DNA of 64,000 bases from Antedon mediterranea (Eukaryota > Echinodermata > Crinoidea > Comatulida > Antedonidae). Below are positions 50,637 to 62,701 of this stretch, in pieces. The stretch spans positions 28,006,288-28,070,287 of the forward strand of contig NC_092676.1 in NCBI RefSeq assembly GCF_964355755.1. Direction: 5' to 3'. Below the pieces are notes generated by a model. It searched no databases. It was not told where the DNA came from and was given only the letters and a program-made list of their open reading frames with translations. The position numbers and the translations under genes were made by a program. Numbering within the stretch: position 1 is the first letter of the stretch; each line of letters opens with the position of its first letter.

Positions 50637-53481
50637 ATCGAATTTTTTCCCCTAACATTATAGCTTATCTAAATAAATTATGGTATAACTATGAGTAAAG
50701 AATACTCCATGGTATAAGCTAGCCTATAATCATCCAACTGGATATATGCCTATTATATCGATCTTCTACCTAAATCATTAACTACACAAATTTGAACCTC
50801 TTTACGGGCAATTATCTCCTTGTCAACATGCATCAAGTTATCCACCTTTGCGAAAAAACCACCAATTGAGTGGATTCTACGCACCACGGGTACGAACAAT
50901 CTATTTAGGGTTAATCATTGAGATATTGTAGTGAATAGGTTAATTATACTCAATGGTTTGCTTCATTCTCAGCGTAAGCAGGTCTATTAGGTTGATTGAT
51001 TTAATTGGTATAAACACAGGGGCTAGGAAATATTATCACCAGCGAGTATTTCAAGTTAATAACAAGGAGTTTGCCTTTTCTTTTAGTTAAGTTCCAGCAG
51101 CTAAATTTAATTAATTCATTATTAGTTAATTTTAATAGGTGCTACAATATAGATGGATTTTGACAAACTTATTAGTTAAATAAAAACTGCAGCAACTTTA
51201 ATCAAGTCTATGACAAATCCTAACTCAGTTTTAAGAATAAGACATCGAGCACACTAATCTATATAAAAGATAGGATTTGAATAAACTGTTGGTTATCAGG
51301 ACAAAAATGACTGCATAACGGATTAATGTGTTTTCTTCTTTAAATCGAGATCAAACAATCCTAAATGAATATCTATTGTTTTACATTAATTTAATGGTGT
51401 AATTATTTGTAGTAGCCTACTCACAAACATTTTCTTATATTTGATTTTTTAATATTGTTATTAAAAATACAAAGTGTAACAATGACATTTAAGATAAAAT
51501 ACATTTAAATATTTCAGGATAATCCAAAAAAGCTTATAGGTTATTTCCATTGAAAATAATCCATTTTTTGTCTACTCAACAGAAATAACATAAACTGAAT
51601 TTCATTTTTAGGATATTAATAGTATGTTTATTAATGATAGTATTACATTTTTTTTTTTAATTTTAATATTTACGAGTTTTATAATTTTAGGTGAACCTCT
51701 GTTCATTGTCAACATGACGGTAACAACCCATTGAGGGCGCAGTCTTTCAAAAATATTTGACATACAAATTAGAAATACAAAACGCTATTACTGTATTACG
51801 TCATTTGGTCAGGAACTGATATTTCGTTGTCTCATCAACTAAAATGTTGTTGTTCAATCTTTAGAAATAAAAACAAACCCAACCTATCCTCTGTAGTTTT
51901 TTGTATTTAATTTGTTTGAAAAAAGGAAATTCTGTCTGAAGATGAGTGGAAACACTCAAAATATCAAGTCATGTTTTAGTAGAAGGTACTTTAATACGGG
52001 TATGTTAGGACAAGAAATTGCAATGGGAGGTGCTATCATAATATTAGTAGACTAGGCTATTGTCATCATCCTTGTTATGATACAATGAAGAACCAACAAA
52101 CATGTAAAAACAAAATGCATGATTTGTCAACTGTTGTTATTTCGTAATCATGAATAAATGTTTATTTTAGTGATGTTTTTGGGAAAGTAAAATGCTCCGA
52201 GGTACGTTCAGAAGTGCATCTGAAAGGTCACCTGAAAGGGAAACCTCTACAAACTGGTAACACAAGATGGCCACCTAGCAACTAACACAACAACAGTAGG
52301 AAATATTCAAAGTATCATACTGGTTTTATCGGTGAAATGTAGAACAGAAGAAAAAGCATGTTATTTCAGAACTTTAGAGACTTGCTACCATGCACAGATT
52401 GACAATAAAAACACTTGTCGTTCACTAGTTTGGTTTACCAGTCGATTTCTTGAACCAAGAAATGAAGATGCATCAATAAGGAGATGAAAATGTTAAGGTT
52501 TCCATTTTGTTGGTGTATTCCAGATGCCGAAACAATAAAGCCCATTGGTGCGTCACGGATGAGCGATGATGATAATGAAATTGAAATAAATAATATAATG
52601 AAATAATAATTGAAAATGATGATGAGATTGATGATGACCAATAATGATATTGATTACCGTTGTTGTCTATGACAAACATTAATGATTAATGATAATGACT
52701 TTGTTCTTGTTTTAAATGCAGTGTTTCAAGAGCATAGGCATAAGTCTGTTTGTCTGTTATTTCGACTGCATTCCACTTTTTTGAGTTGTCATTTATACTT
52801 AATCATGTAGAAGAACTTAGCTTAAAACTGAGGTCGGATTAGTTATGGTCAGATAAATTGACATGACGCAAAATCATTTCCAAAACATTAACTTTTTTAT
52901 GTTATTCGCACGGTATAATTCTGTACGATTAGATTATTAGAAAATGGAAGATACTGTAGTATGCAAATATGTAGTTTTATGATTAATATGCTGAATTAGT
53001 CCATTTTAAACGATTATTCTATCTGTTTTTCTCATTCTTTTTTTTAATCTGTCCGCGACAATAGTTTTTTTTAATGATTTTTCTGGTTTGTTTTCTATTT
53101 AAAAAAAATCATAATTTTGATAACTATTCAACGTCAAATATGGATTGTATCTGTAATTTCACCTTAAAAGGTGTACCCATCGATGATTGACACAACTGTA
53201 CTCGTCTGACTGATGTTACAAGGTCAGCTGTCAATTCGGCCCTAACCAAATCACCTGTCAACCAAAAATCATATTTTCAAATAAACTTCAAGTTCCCTCC
53301 ATAATAATATTTATTAATAGTCCGATTTGTCTGACTATTTTAATGTAATATAATTTATACCACCTTCCCCGTGTTATTAAACCGTCAGTATTGGTATATA
53401 CGATAGTTTGTATAGTACCGTATAGTATAATACATGTGTTCGACAAATTCAAGGTCACGTCAGAAGTGAAAGGGTCATTCA

Positions 53482-53528
53482 ATCAATGTCAGGTGTCATC
53501 AACGGTACACGTGACACCTGAGATTGAT
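53482..53528. repeat. 17-bp inverted repeat with one mismatch
   Basis: ATCAATGTCAGGTGTCA at 53482-53498 pairs with 53512-53528 with a single mismatch and a 13-nt loop. Confidence 0.8.
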
Positions 53529-54692
53529 AGCGGTCTTTTATGCTCCGGTTTGTATGGTAAATCAAGTAGGCCTACACATGAAAAAAAGAGAACAAAATCA
53601 ACAGAAATGAATTTTTTCTGTGCTAGGTTGGGAAACGTCCAATACAGGGGAAATAAATGTCCAGGGGAAAATACTGAAGGGAAAAATGTCCAAGACGGAA
53701 ATATTGAGGTAAAATGACCAAAAGGCTAGATTATAGATCCAAACTATTACCGTAATATCATTACCTAATAGGCCTATACTATAAATAATAAAGGAAAATA
53801 TTTAATTAGGCCTAAAGTGGTTTATAATAATCATCCTCTCGTCTTATCCATCTTTTGTGTATAATGTAAAGAGTGAGAGGTTTTGATGACACGATCTACA
53901 AAACTAACATAGAAGTCTTTTGATATAAAAAAAAATCACATTTTCAATTTACGGGCAATTAATACCCATTGTACTAATCTACCGATTACCAAGATGCTGA
54001 AATTGATACCGAGGGAATTTTGCAAGTTAAAAACATTTAACCGCTTCGGCATTCATGATTCAACATTCTGTCGCACTTTAAAAAAAAATGACTTTGACCT
54101 GAGACAAGGTCAAGGTCGCGCATGCGTCAAGGGACCGCGAATTTTGCCATGCGATTTTCCATTACCAGGCAATAATTACCGATCCATTCCGCCGATAGCA
54201 ATACGTCGTCGTCGAGTATACGTTGAGTTTGTCTTGATATCAATGATAACGTCCCGTGAATAGATTTTCACATTAGGGAATATTTCAAAGCAGCTGCCAC
54301 GATGCACTTTCGTACGCCATAAGCTGACCCTAGCGATGACTTTATAATCAAACAAAAACATGATAAGGCACGAAACGAGACGTAATATCGTTAAGTAGCG
54401 CGTAGTGGCCCGCTGAAAGTACACTCACGTGGCTCAGCGTAAATGGTATGTAAATATAAACACACGAGTAATTGCAAAGGTATAAAAATAATAACATTTA
54501 AACATTAATAATATTTCTGGAAGTATTCAATCTCAGACCTCGTCTATATTTCGGGAAATGGAATTCAAATTGCAGTGATTTGAAAGAATGTCTTAGTTCT
54601 GCAGAATTGTCATGTGAAATATTACAATCTCATTTATTCATTATGGATTAACATGGGTGTTGCGTAATAGAAATAGTGATATATATCCCCAG

Positions 54693-54732
54693 CATCCAAC
54701 CCCCTCATCCAACCCCCTCATCCAACCCCCTC
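54693..54732. repeat. 13-bp tandem repeat CATCCAACCCCCT x 3
   Basis: Three units, the last slightly altered. Strong strand asymmetry (pyrimidine/C-rich on the plus strand). Confidence 0.85.
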
Positions 54733-57700
54733 CTCCATCCCATCAATAATCACAACACTTACTTGTTTAATATTGATTGCCAACACTTCCCCATCCGTAA
54801 TGTGTCTTGTAAAGAGGGTGGTATGGAATGTGGTCTGTTGGTAAAAATAAAAATCTTAATTGCATCTTTGGTATCGTTTTGAACATTTTTTATACTTAAA
54901 TCTTAGCCTATAATGTGAAATCTAGTTCCATGAAAGTGGAACCGCTAATTAGCCTATTTCACGAGAAAGGTTTTAAGCGAGGCGCGTTTCAAAGAATAGA
55001 TTATGAAAACCGTTAAAGGGACACGGTATTCTCAATCAGTTTGCCGATATCAATGAAAACACTATTAATTTACGTATTTCATTGGTTCTGCATTGTCGGT
55101 CAGTAACTACGCACAAACAGCAAATATTTTCACACGCGCGTGTCATGACGTCACGTCTACGCGTACTCTGTGTGCGCATTTTAAGCCGTCACATGGCACG
55201 CCTACCTTAACACAGGTCGGGTGTACTTTTAAACAATGTTTTTACACAGTAATTTCTGAATATATTGCAGTTTTCAACACTTGAACATAAATATATCGGC
55301 TTCGTTTCCTAATTGATCAAACACATCCGACACACAATTGGAATATTGTGCCGTGTTAACATTTCAGAATGCCTTGTTTCTCTCAGGGTTATTGTAAATG
55401 TTTAAAAGATAACACTGGATCCAATGTAGATCTGGGCCATGAATGTTAGAGTAACCTGGGGATAAATATGGCGTTGGAGCCTGTACGGATTACTCATCTA
55501 GGACTAGTACAGTTTTAGACGAGACCCAGTACTTTGTGGCTGTTTGATGTACCCGTACCCTTTGGCTTGGCCCTTTATTGGTTAAAAGGATACAATATAG
55601 TACTATATGTATGTGTGGCAGAAACATTTCCTTCGGCCTATAGCTAAAATGTAAAATAATAGTTTGTTCTAACGAATTTATGAAAAAAAACAGGAACTCT
55701 CATACCGGTGTTGCTTCTGTTTGTATACTATTAAACATTGTAAATGTAAAAAAAAGCCAAAAAGTACAATATGTTGTACTCTGTAGAATCCGCATTAAAT
55801 TGGAATGTCATTCAATTTAAATTACACAATTTAAACTGCAAAATAAAGACACTGAGCATCATCCATACGTAACCATTCGTGTACGTTTAGGAATTATGGA
55901 AGCGTAACATTTAAAACGTGCGCGCTTCTAACAAGCAATGTGTATTAGTCCAAGGTTCTAAGATGTTAACAATTCCATTCCATTATATTTCAATTATTTC
56001 ATCAATGTGAGTGTGCAATATTATATTATTGTTGATGTTTGAACTTTTGATTTATGCGTGGACATGAACTTGAAAATGTATAATTCGATTTAAATATACA
56101 GTGAGGTAAGAATTGAATAGCGTAGTAAATAATATTATTTATTTGGCATGTTATATTAAGCACACGATATCGTACCAGGAGCAAGCAATAGGCGTAGGCC
56201 TGAACAGAATTAACTGCTCTTTGCTCCAACACAACGGTAGCGCTTAGGCTATACAAAGAAACCGATGATGCAGAGTTGCAATCATTTTAGTATTATAATA
56301 AAACAAAATAATTTAATATATAAACATATTTGAAAACTACAGTGCTTCAGGAAGACATTATTTTCAAATATTTATTCAGTTTAACAATTATATTGTTAAA
56401 ATTATAGTTATACAAGGCAATATGGAAAATATTACGTTGATAGAACTATTGCGCAAAAGCGTACAAAACAAAAAGGAATCTAAATTGTGATATCATTCTA
56501 CTAGCCATCTGGATTATAATTACAATATTATACTTAAAGAGGAAAACAGCGAATACTCATCCCAAGACAGCAGCTAATAAACAACTGTCGGAGGGATAGT
56601 TAAAGTTGGACACCTTTTGGAACGGGCTAAATTACTCAACGGACCTTTCATTAAATATTATTCGGCAACTGTTACAATTATTTGGTCTCTCAAAAAGCCA
56701 TGCGAGTCAAAAATTACATCTTGGTAAATTGCCCTGCTAATAATTCAGACATCGCCTAGGAATTCCTCAAGCACACTCAGCGATATAGTCTGTAACATTT
56801 TAATACTGTAATAAGTAATCATATTTATTAGCGTAATTGTACAAGGGTAGTTGAGAAGGATCTAGGCCCCTAGTGCAACCCAATTAAGGTCTCTACTGGC
56901 CATCTAGCGCCTGCTGTTAGCCCGCAGATCAGATGTGAAAATTTAATCAAAATATCTCCCCTTGACGCACATTCCTAGGCTATCTCGCGACGCATGGTGC
57001 GTTTTGTGTGACGACGCTACAGCCTTCCGTGCACACACACTAGAATACCAGTGTAATACAAAAACAAGTTTTGAACACCAATATACAAAAAAACAAAATT
57101 ACACCTAAATACAATTTGCATATTTCTATACTTTTTTCACGGGATATTGATACGGTAATCCGGTTGTGCGAATAAACTGTAGTCTCTTCATTTTATAATT
57201 TGTTTCTCCAAAGGATAGAGTACAAAAAACATACTCGACGTTTAGAATAGATTTAGTAGAAAATAAGAACATGGCTTAAGTTATAAAGATATTTAAATTT
57301 AGAAGCATATAGGCCTACCAACTTTTCAATGTGGCGTTATTTTTTTTTTATAATATTGGGAACACAGGCCACGTGTTTAGTAAACGAGTTATAAAATACC
57401 ACGAAATAACATCTTAAAAACAAACTCAACACTTTAATTCTCACTGTTAGAAAGTATTTACTTAATTTCTATGACAAAACTTTACGTCAACAAAGTTTAA
57501 CACTAAATGAAACAATAGAGGGCGCTGTTAACATTATGAAACGTTTATACAGTACAGTACCTAAAGTGAATGACGTAATATTGGACTTTTATTATTTTTG
57601 ATTTCTTCATTATCCTTATTTAATCCTAATTAGTGCTTTATTATTTCATGATTCTATTGTAAACAAATTAAATCAAAATAGTAAAACATGATTTTTCCAT

Positions 57701-58171
57701 GATTACATTTGGTGTAAAAGGAATATAGTTATCACAGTTTGTAGTTATTTGTGTGACAAAAATGACTAACTACATTTAGATTTAAACCATTTTCGTTTTG
57801 GGACTTTTTTCATTTTCATTTTTCTTTGAAGCATCTCATTATTTTTTGGTCTAAATAAAAACAAACGCACCTTACAAAACTTACAAAATGTGATGTTACT
57901 TTCAAAGTAATATAGAACTTTACCATTTAGTTTACCCTCAATTACACACTATTTTACAGACAGCTGTATATGCATTTCAACTGTTTAAATGCATATGCAA
58001 TACATGGTCACTGGTCTCTGCATGTTCAAGTTCAAGTTCAATTCACATTTATGTTTTCATAGCCTTCTTTTTTTTCTAGTTTAGTACATCTTTTAAAAAT
58101 AAATAACCAAAAAATATAAAAGTTCTTATGCTTTATACTGAGTTTTACAAATGTTAAACTTTCACAAACAT

Positions 58172-58177
58172 TTTAAT
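58172..58177 (-). terminator. Candidate polyadenylation signal of the RING ligase gene (ATTAAA)
   Basis: ATTAAA on the minus strand lies about 57 nt beyond the stop codon. It is the common variant of the poly(A) hexamer. In AT-rich DNA such hexamers are frequent by chance, so this is only a candidate. Confidence 0.3.
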
Positions 58178-58233
58178 AAATTGGTATCCTATGGTACTTC
58201 TTGGTTCCCAAAATTTCAAAACTTTGTTAATAT

Positions 58234-58278
58234 TTAGATCTGAACTTCTACCCTGCAAATTGGACAGGCAGGATTTTT
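58234..58278 (-). CDS. RING ligase terminal exon (last two RING cysteines)
   Basis: The exon is 45 nt and encodes KNPACPICRVEVQI and a TAA. The acceptor is a long pyrimidine tract ending TTCAACAG. The two Cys lie ten residues after the previous ligand, the exact spacing of RING-H2 domains (C-x10-C-x2-C), so the exon completes the domain. The protein ends almost directly after the RING, as in several RNF-type ligases. Confidence 0.9.
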   Translation of the reverse strand, partial: KNPACPICRVEVQI

Positions 58279-61200
58279 CTGTTGAAAAAAAAAATTAGAA
58301 GTTAAGATTACAAAGTAGACACTCTGCAAACTGAAAACTCTTCAAAAATCATACCTTTTTTGAGACACTTGGAATACCAGAAATTCAAGAAGAGTGTTCG
58401 TTATTGGGAGAGTTGACTGTATAATATTAAACATAAAGCTCTGTCTACACTATCAACTACTTTACCAAATATGGTAGTGATATACCTAAATATGCTAGTG
58501 CTATGACATCATCACATAAAGTTTGATAGTGTAGACAGAGCTTAAGACATGAACAAAATAAGGAAGACGAGACAAGCAGAATGAAAAAATGTCAGATAAT
58601 AATGAATGAACAAAAACAATATATTTACCTCTAGAGTATTACTATAAAAATATTGTATTGATTTTATTAGAAATAAATATTTCAAACTCACCACTAGCCA
58701 TTGGTCAACACACGTATCGTGGTAGTCATGGAAACACGGTAGCTTACGTAGATTATCGCCCGTCTCGTAGTCAGCCATGCATATACTACAGGCTTTGTTT
58801 TGTATCTTACAGTCAGGTGTGTATATAAACGTGGGTAGCTGGCTAATCTCTATAGCGCTTAATCCCTTCTCAATGGCAGGGCCTAGTCTTTCAGCTAGTG
58901 CCATCAATGTCTACAATTTAAATTAGTCTTTTTAAATTGCACTCCATTACTATTTTCAACTTCATTACATAGTTTATACTATTATAATACATGCACCCGA
59001 TTCCCAGTGCTGTATCTCCACATACTCTCTTTTTCTGAAGTATCATTGGAATATTTGGTAATACAGCATATCATTTATATCACATGTGGTGCCTGTATCA
59101 TGTAAGGTTAACGGTTAGGCTACTAATAAGATACATGTAAATACATGTGATGTTGTATTACCAAATGTCCCTATCATACTTCGGAAATAGATACAATACC
59201 GAGAATCGGCTGATACATCGGCGCATTTGTTTATACAAAATAAAATCCTCATTTTTAAAAAAATCTCTACCTTCCTAGAAATTAAGTGTAAGGATGCAAT
59301 ATTTGTGAATCTGTACAAATATGACCCAGACACCTTAATAAGGATGTGCTCAGTTTTGTCTAGAGATAAATAAGACTTCTGTAACTAATCAAATAAACAC
59401 ACAGGGCGTTGCCATCTTAGAGCATGTCAGTAAACCTTTGGCTGAGCCCTCTAGAGATACTCTAAATCAACTTCTGTAAAGCTCTGTTTACACTATCAAA
59501 CTTTATGTGACAACAAAATGTGATGTCATATCACTAACATGTTTGGGCACATCACAGTTTTTTGTTTGTTTTGTCAAACTAGTTTGATAGTGTAGACAGA
59601 GCTTAGAGTAAAGTGAGATTAAATAGAGTAAATATACCTCATAGTTATTGCCATCGTCATTTTCATCTTCTACAAATCTATGATGATGATGATGATGATG
59701 GTCTTGTCTTCTCCTTCTGCCTCTTGGTCGCCGTGGTGGTGTTGGCGTATTTATCTGCAAGAAAAAGGAAAAAAATGGAAAAACAAACTTATGATAGTAA
59801 GTTGTCAACTTCCAAAATTACGTGTTGATTACTAGTTTAGTTGAGCTACTTTCAGCTGGGGTTGAGATACAGATTCAGTTCATAGATTTGTATTAATTTG
59901 TAACATAAATCAATAAATAATAAATGAATTCATTTTTTCCAAACAATAGCAAAAGCCAGACAGCAAACATTTAAGTAATTGCGACATCAGTTGACAAATT
60001 AAAAAAATTGTTTTATATACCAAGTTGGACATTTTCAGAAAATAGACAAATTATTGATACTTCAGAATATATCATGTCAAAGATTGAAAATGCATATTTT
60101 ATGTTACAGACATTATACTTAAATATTGACTATATTTTTATACAAAAAACCCAAACAATTTTAGTTAGATATGTTATTAGATGTACGTTTTACGATTTGT
60201 GAAGGGTTTTAGAAAATTTCCTTTATAGACAAAACAAATACATCTGTAATCTAGTTTCAGTACTATAAACATATCATGGTTATTTCTTGTTTTCTATTTA
60301 AATAAATTGACATTAATCAATTTACTTTATTTTGACATAGAAATAAATTTGATTTCAGGCCATATGACTCGGCTATGCCGGCAATCGGGTCCCACAATGA
60401 CTCGTGAGTCTCGGTCAAGGCCGAAGAGTAACGTCACCTGACGGAAAAATGTCAGGTGACAGATTCAGAATTTTATCACATGACTCATAATATTATGTTA
60501 AACATTGGCATAAGTCAGGGGCTAATAACATAATGTAAAACAGCTATGTTTGTGTATGTCGTAGGAAGGGACAGATGCGCGGAATTAAAAGATCTGTAGG
60601 CCTTGACGCATTAAATAGTAATTTCATAACATGTAACAATTTGTCCTTCTTAATAGGGTTATGTTTGTATCACCATGTACAAGCAGATAATTGTTGTGAA
60701 AATTAAAAATGAGATGTTCCCTGTGACAACATGTTAAACAAATCCGGCCTACTAATAATATCTGTGTCAGTTTGTATAAAATGTAAAAAATAGGGATAGG
60801 TTGAATTATCATGTATGAAAAAGGACGTTATAGAAGAAATAGGGACACAGAGACAGAATAAGTATATCGTGGTGCTCAAAATAAACTACATAGAATTAAG
60901 AATGTGATTAACCAGTCTAAAATTTAAAATAATTTATAATATTAAATATAATAGCCAATACACTATTTTTTACTTTTGACTCTGACTACAGTACTACTTA
61001 AATTTTACAAAATGGTTACAAAATGAGAACTGAAACCAGCAAAAACCTCAATAATATCAGGAATAAATTAACACCTTGGTTAAAAACCCAAAATCAATTA
61101 TTGAAATTACCCTTACTTTAATAAAAGAGGTCTTTAATTGTGTGGACAAAGGCTGTGCATTAAGCTCTGTCTACACTATCAAACTTTATGTGACAACAAA

Positions 61201-62701
61201 ATGTGATGTGCCCATATATGGACATGATGATGTCATAACTACCATCACATCACATTTTTGTAGTTTGAAAGTGTAGACAGAGCTTTACAATATTAAAGTT
61301 TAAAAACAATACAGGTATTACTAATCATACTTACCATGTTTAAGTAATTTTCTAAAAATGGTTGAATCATGTTAAAGTCATCAAATGTTGGGCCAGTATT
61401 AAGGTGGACTGGGGACCACGTACCGGCCCCATAAGCGGTAGCTTGAGTAGGCTGCAGTATAGGGTATCTTTGGTTTCTAGGCGTTGGTCTGTGTATATAA
61501 TGCTGCTGTGGTTCAAATCTTGGTAGAATTGGTTGTTCTTGAGGTATTGGTGCTAGGCTGTTGGCAATTTCTTCTGCATCAAATTCTTCCTACAAAATAA
61601 AGTATCTTTACAATTATTTTTAAACCTGGGAAATTATTTTGCTACTACCTCATGGGCTCAGCAGAAAGTCTCTCTGAAACACTTTTTGTACGTATCAAAG
61701 AGGTTTACAAACACAACTAAATTCATTTAATTATGAACTTTAGAGACGGATACTAGTAGGTATGTAGAGAGAGGAACTAGCTGTCACAATGGCAGATAGA
61801 AAGTTATGGAGGAATCTAGTTTATATAAGTTTGGGTGTGTCCCGGACCAAGTAAGTAATTATACCTGTAATCGCTTAGCCATCATCTCGTCATCTTCCAG
61901 TTGCTTTACCAGTACCATGGTTGCTGGAGAAGCAGGCCGTCCAAATGCACTCATCGGCGATGCCATCACTAATGGTGACGGTATTGGTTGAGGAAGTTGT
62001 TTGGACCTCTTAGAGCGTCTACTATGAGACGAACCACGCTTGTGTGGTTTTCGTTTTTTAGGATTATCAACATGTTCACAAATCTCAATGACGTCATCTT
62101 CTGAACTCGATTCAATTCTCTGTGAAGAAACTAATCTTTTTGGAAGATGGATTTCTTCTTCTTTATCCTTAGTGTCAATATGCTGCCTTTTGTGCCCACT
62201 TTTTATCTTATTTTTTCTACCATGTTTTGTAAATACAGGTGATGTAGACTTTTCGTCATCCTCCACTTTGCATTTTTCTTTCTCCTCCACTTTTTTACGA
62301 CCCCGATGATGATCATTAACACTATGAAAAACATTTTTACGTTTGTCTTCTTTTTTTGCATTATTTTTTTTTCTTTCCCTTTTAGAAAATACTGGAGATT
62401 TGCTTGCAGCGTTCACAGTTGTATTACTGTTATTTTCTTTTTCATATTTTTGTGAAAGCCAGACATTCAAAGCATCTAAGGCTTCATCGCTAGGTATATT
62501 TGATCGTCTGCATTTGTCTGGTTCTGTTTCATTTTTAGATTTCTTCTTTCCATTTTTTAATTTAACTTTTTGTGTTAATCTCTGTGCCAATGGCATTTCT
62601 AAGTACACAGTGGCATCATCCTCATTATTGTCATTTGACTCCAGTTCTTTACCATTATTCAATTCCATTTTTGAATGTTTGGAAAAATCAAGATAAATTC
62701 C
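58234..62701 (-). CDS. RING-H2 E3 ubiquitin ligase, five coding exons
   Basis: Five exons (61865-62701, 61335-61589, 59638-59754, 58692-58910, 58234-58278) join with every junction in phase 0. With the start at ATG 62668 (AAAAATGG context) the protein has 479 residues. In order: a highly charged Lys/Glu/Ser-rich N-terminal half (likely nuclear), a segment KQLEDDEMMAKRLQ (255-268) running into EEFDAEE that resembles ubiquitin-binding MIU/UIM helices, a Pro/Gln-rich part, an Arg-rich patch and seven His (372-378), a helix ALAERLGPAIEKGLS (396-410), and a C-terminal C3H2C3 RING-H2 (Cys433, 436, 451; His453, 456; Cys459, 470, 473). The LAERLG...GLS...I..LP segment before the RING resembles RNF38/RNF44. 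The RING should recruit an E2 enzyme and transfer ubiquitin. The orthologue is not identified. Confidence 0.88.
58436..58543. mobile_element. MITE-like foldback element, family A copy 1
   Basis: The element is 108 bp with terminal inverted repeats beginning AAGCTCTGTCTACACTATCA; the right arm is its reverse complement. It lies in the RING gene intron 148 nt past a donor. No coding capacity. The target-site duplication is not clear. Confidence 0.8.
58692..58910 (-). CDS. RING ligase exon: pre-RING helix and first six RING ligands
   Basis: The exon has 73 codons, phase 0 at both ends, with acceptor AAATTGTAG and donor GTG|GTGAGT. It encodes TLMALAERLGPAIEKGLS, then EISQLPTFIY, then the RING from Cys433 through CVDQWLV. 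Ligands seen are C-x2-C, C-x-H, H-x2-C in RING-H2 order. The intron falls between WLV and the final Cys pair. Reading through the donor gives a run of hydrophobic codons, which are intronic. This exon alone identifies the gene as a RING-H2 protein. Confidence 0.92.
59479..59604. mobile_element. MITE-like foldback element, family A copy 2
   Basis: The element is 126 bp with the same termini as copy 1 (one T for C change at the left) and continues into CTTTATGTGACAACAAAATG, shared with copy 3. It lies in a RING gene intron 33 nt past the donor at 59637. Confidence 0.82.
59638..59754 (-). CDS. RING ligase exon: Arg-rich patch and polyhistidine run
   Basis: The exon has 39 codons, phase 0 at both ends. 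The acceptor is TTTTTCTTGCAG; the donor is GAG|GTATAT. It encodes TPTPPRRPRGRRRR, then seven consecutive His from a CAT/CAC-type trinucleotide run, then an acidic Asp/Glu/Asn segment. The basic patch could be a nuclear localisation signal. The His codons form a small in-frame microsatellite that may vary in length among individuals. Confidence 0.8.
60433..60460. repeat. Perfect 10-bp inverted repeat
   Basis: GTCACCTGAC and its complement are separated by 8 nt, in a RING gene intron. Each arm contains an E-box (CACCTG). Confidence 0.75.
61162..61285. mobile_element. MITE-like foldback element, family A copy 3
   Basis: The element is 124 bp, with the same terminal inverted repeats and the same subterminal stretch as copy 2. 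It lies in the next RING gene intron, 49 nt past the donor at 61334. Confidence 0.82.
61335..61589 (-). CDS. RING ligase exon: Pro/Gln-rich linker
   Basis: The exon has 85 codons, phase 0 at both ends, with acceptor TTTTGTAG and donor ATG|GTAAGT. It begins EEFDAEEIANSL, which continues the acidic helix from the previous exon. It then becomes Pro/Gln/Tyr-rich with an aromatic patch (RFEPQQHYIHRPTPRNQRY) and ends FDDFNMIQPFLENYLNM. No known domain is recognised. It probably acts as a flexible substrate-binding or spacer region, which is inference. A foldback element (61162-61285) begins 50 nt inside the intron after this exon. Confidence 0.8.
61865..62701 (-). CDS. RING ligase exon: charged N-terminal region ending in a MIU-like helix
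   Basis: The exon is 837 nt and open throughout. The acceptor is CTTGTTGCAG; the donor is CAG|GTATAA at 61864. The first eleven codons precede the probable start ATG at 62668 and could be 5' UTR, or coding if an upstream exon adds sequence. The protein is rich in Lys, Glu, Asp and Ser with many KKRK-type basic clusters (candidate nuclear signals). It also has a Pro/Met-rich stretch near its end and the KQLEDDEMMAKRLQ segment at the junction. No domain is recognised in the first 240 residues, which look disordered. Strong A-richness of the coding strand reflects the Lys/Asn/Glu content. Confidence 0.85.

Larger units (their letters stand above)
50013..58171. other. Noncoding: intergenic between Alx promoter side and RING gene 3' end
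   Basis: Contents seen are an about 100-bp tandem repeat (50361-50636), an imperfect long hairpin (53482-53528), a CA/CT-rich 13-bp tandem repeat (54693-54732), and a G+C-rich patch with a CRE-like TGACGTCA near 55147. Short open frames here (for example 53391-53717 and 53994-54263) show no recognisable family. Nothing else can be supported. Confidence 0.6.

Noticed and set aside
53391-53717. Plus-strand ORF of 108 residues
   Set aside because: Translation covers the hairpin at 53482-53528 and a Lys-rich tail; composition is noncoding-like and no domain was seen.
61806-62696. Plus-strand open frames opposite the RING gene's largest exon
   Set aside because: They are antisense shadows of a Lys/Glu-rich coding region, giving Phe/Leu/Ser-rich translations without family resemblance.
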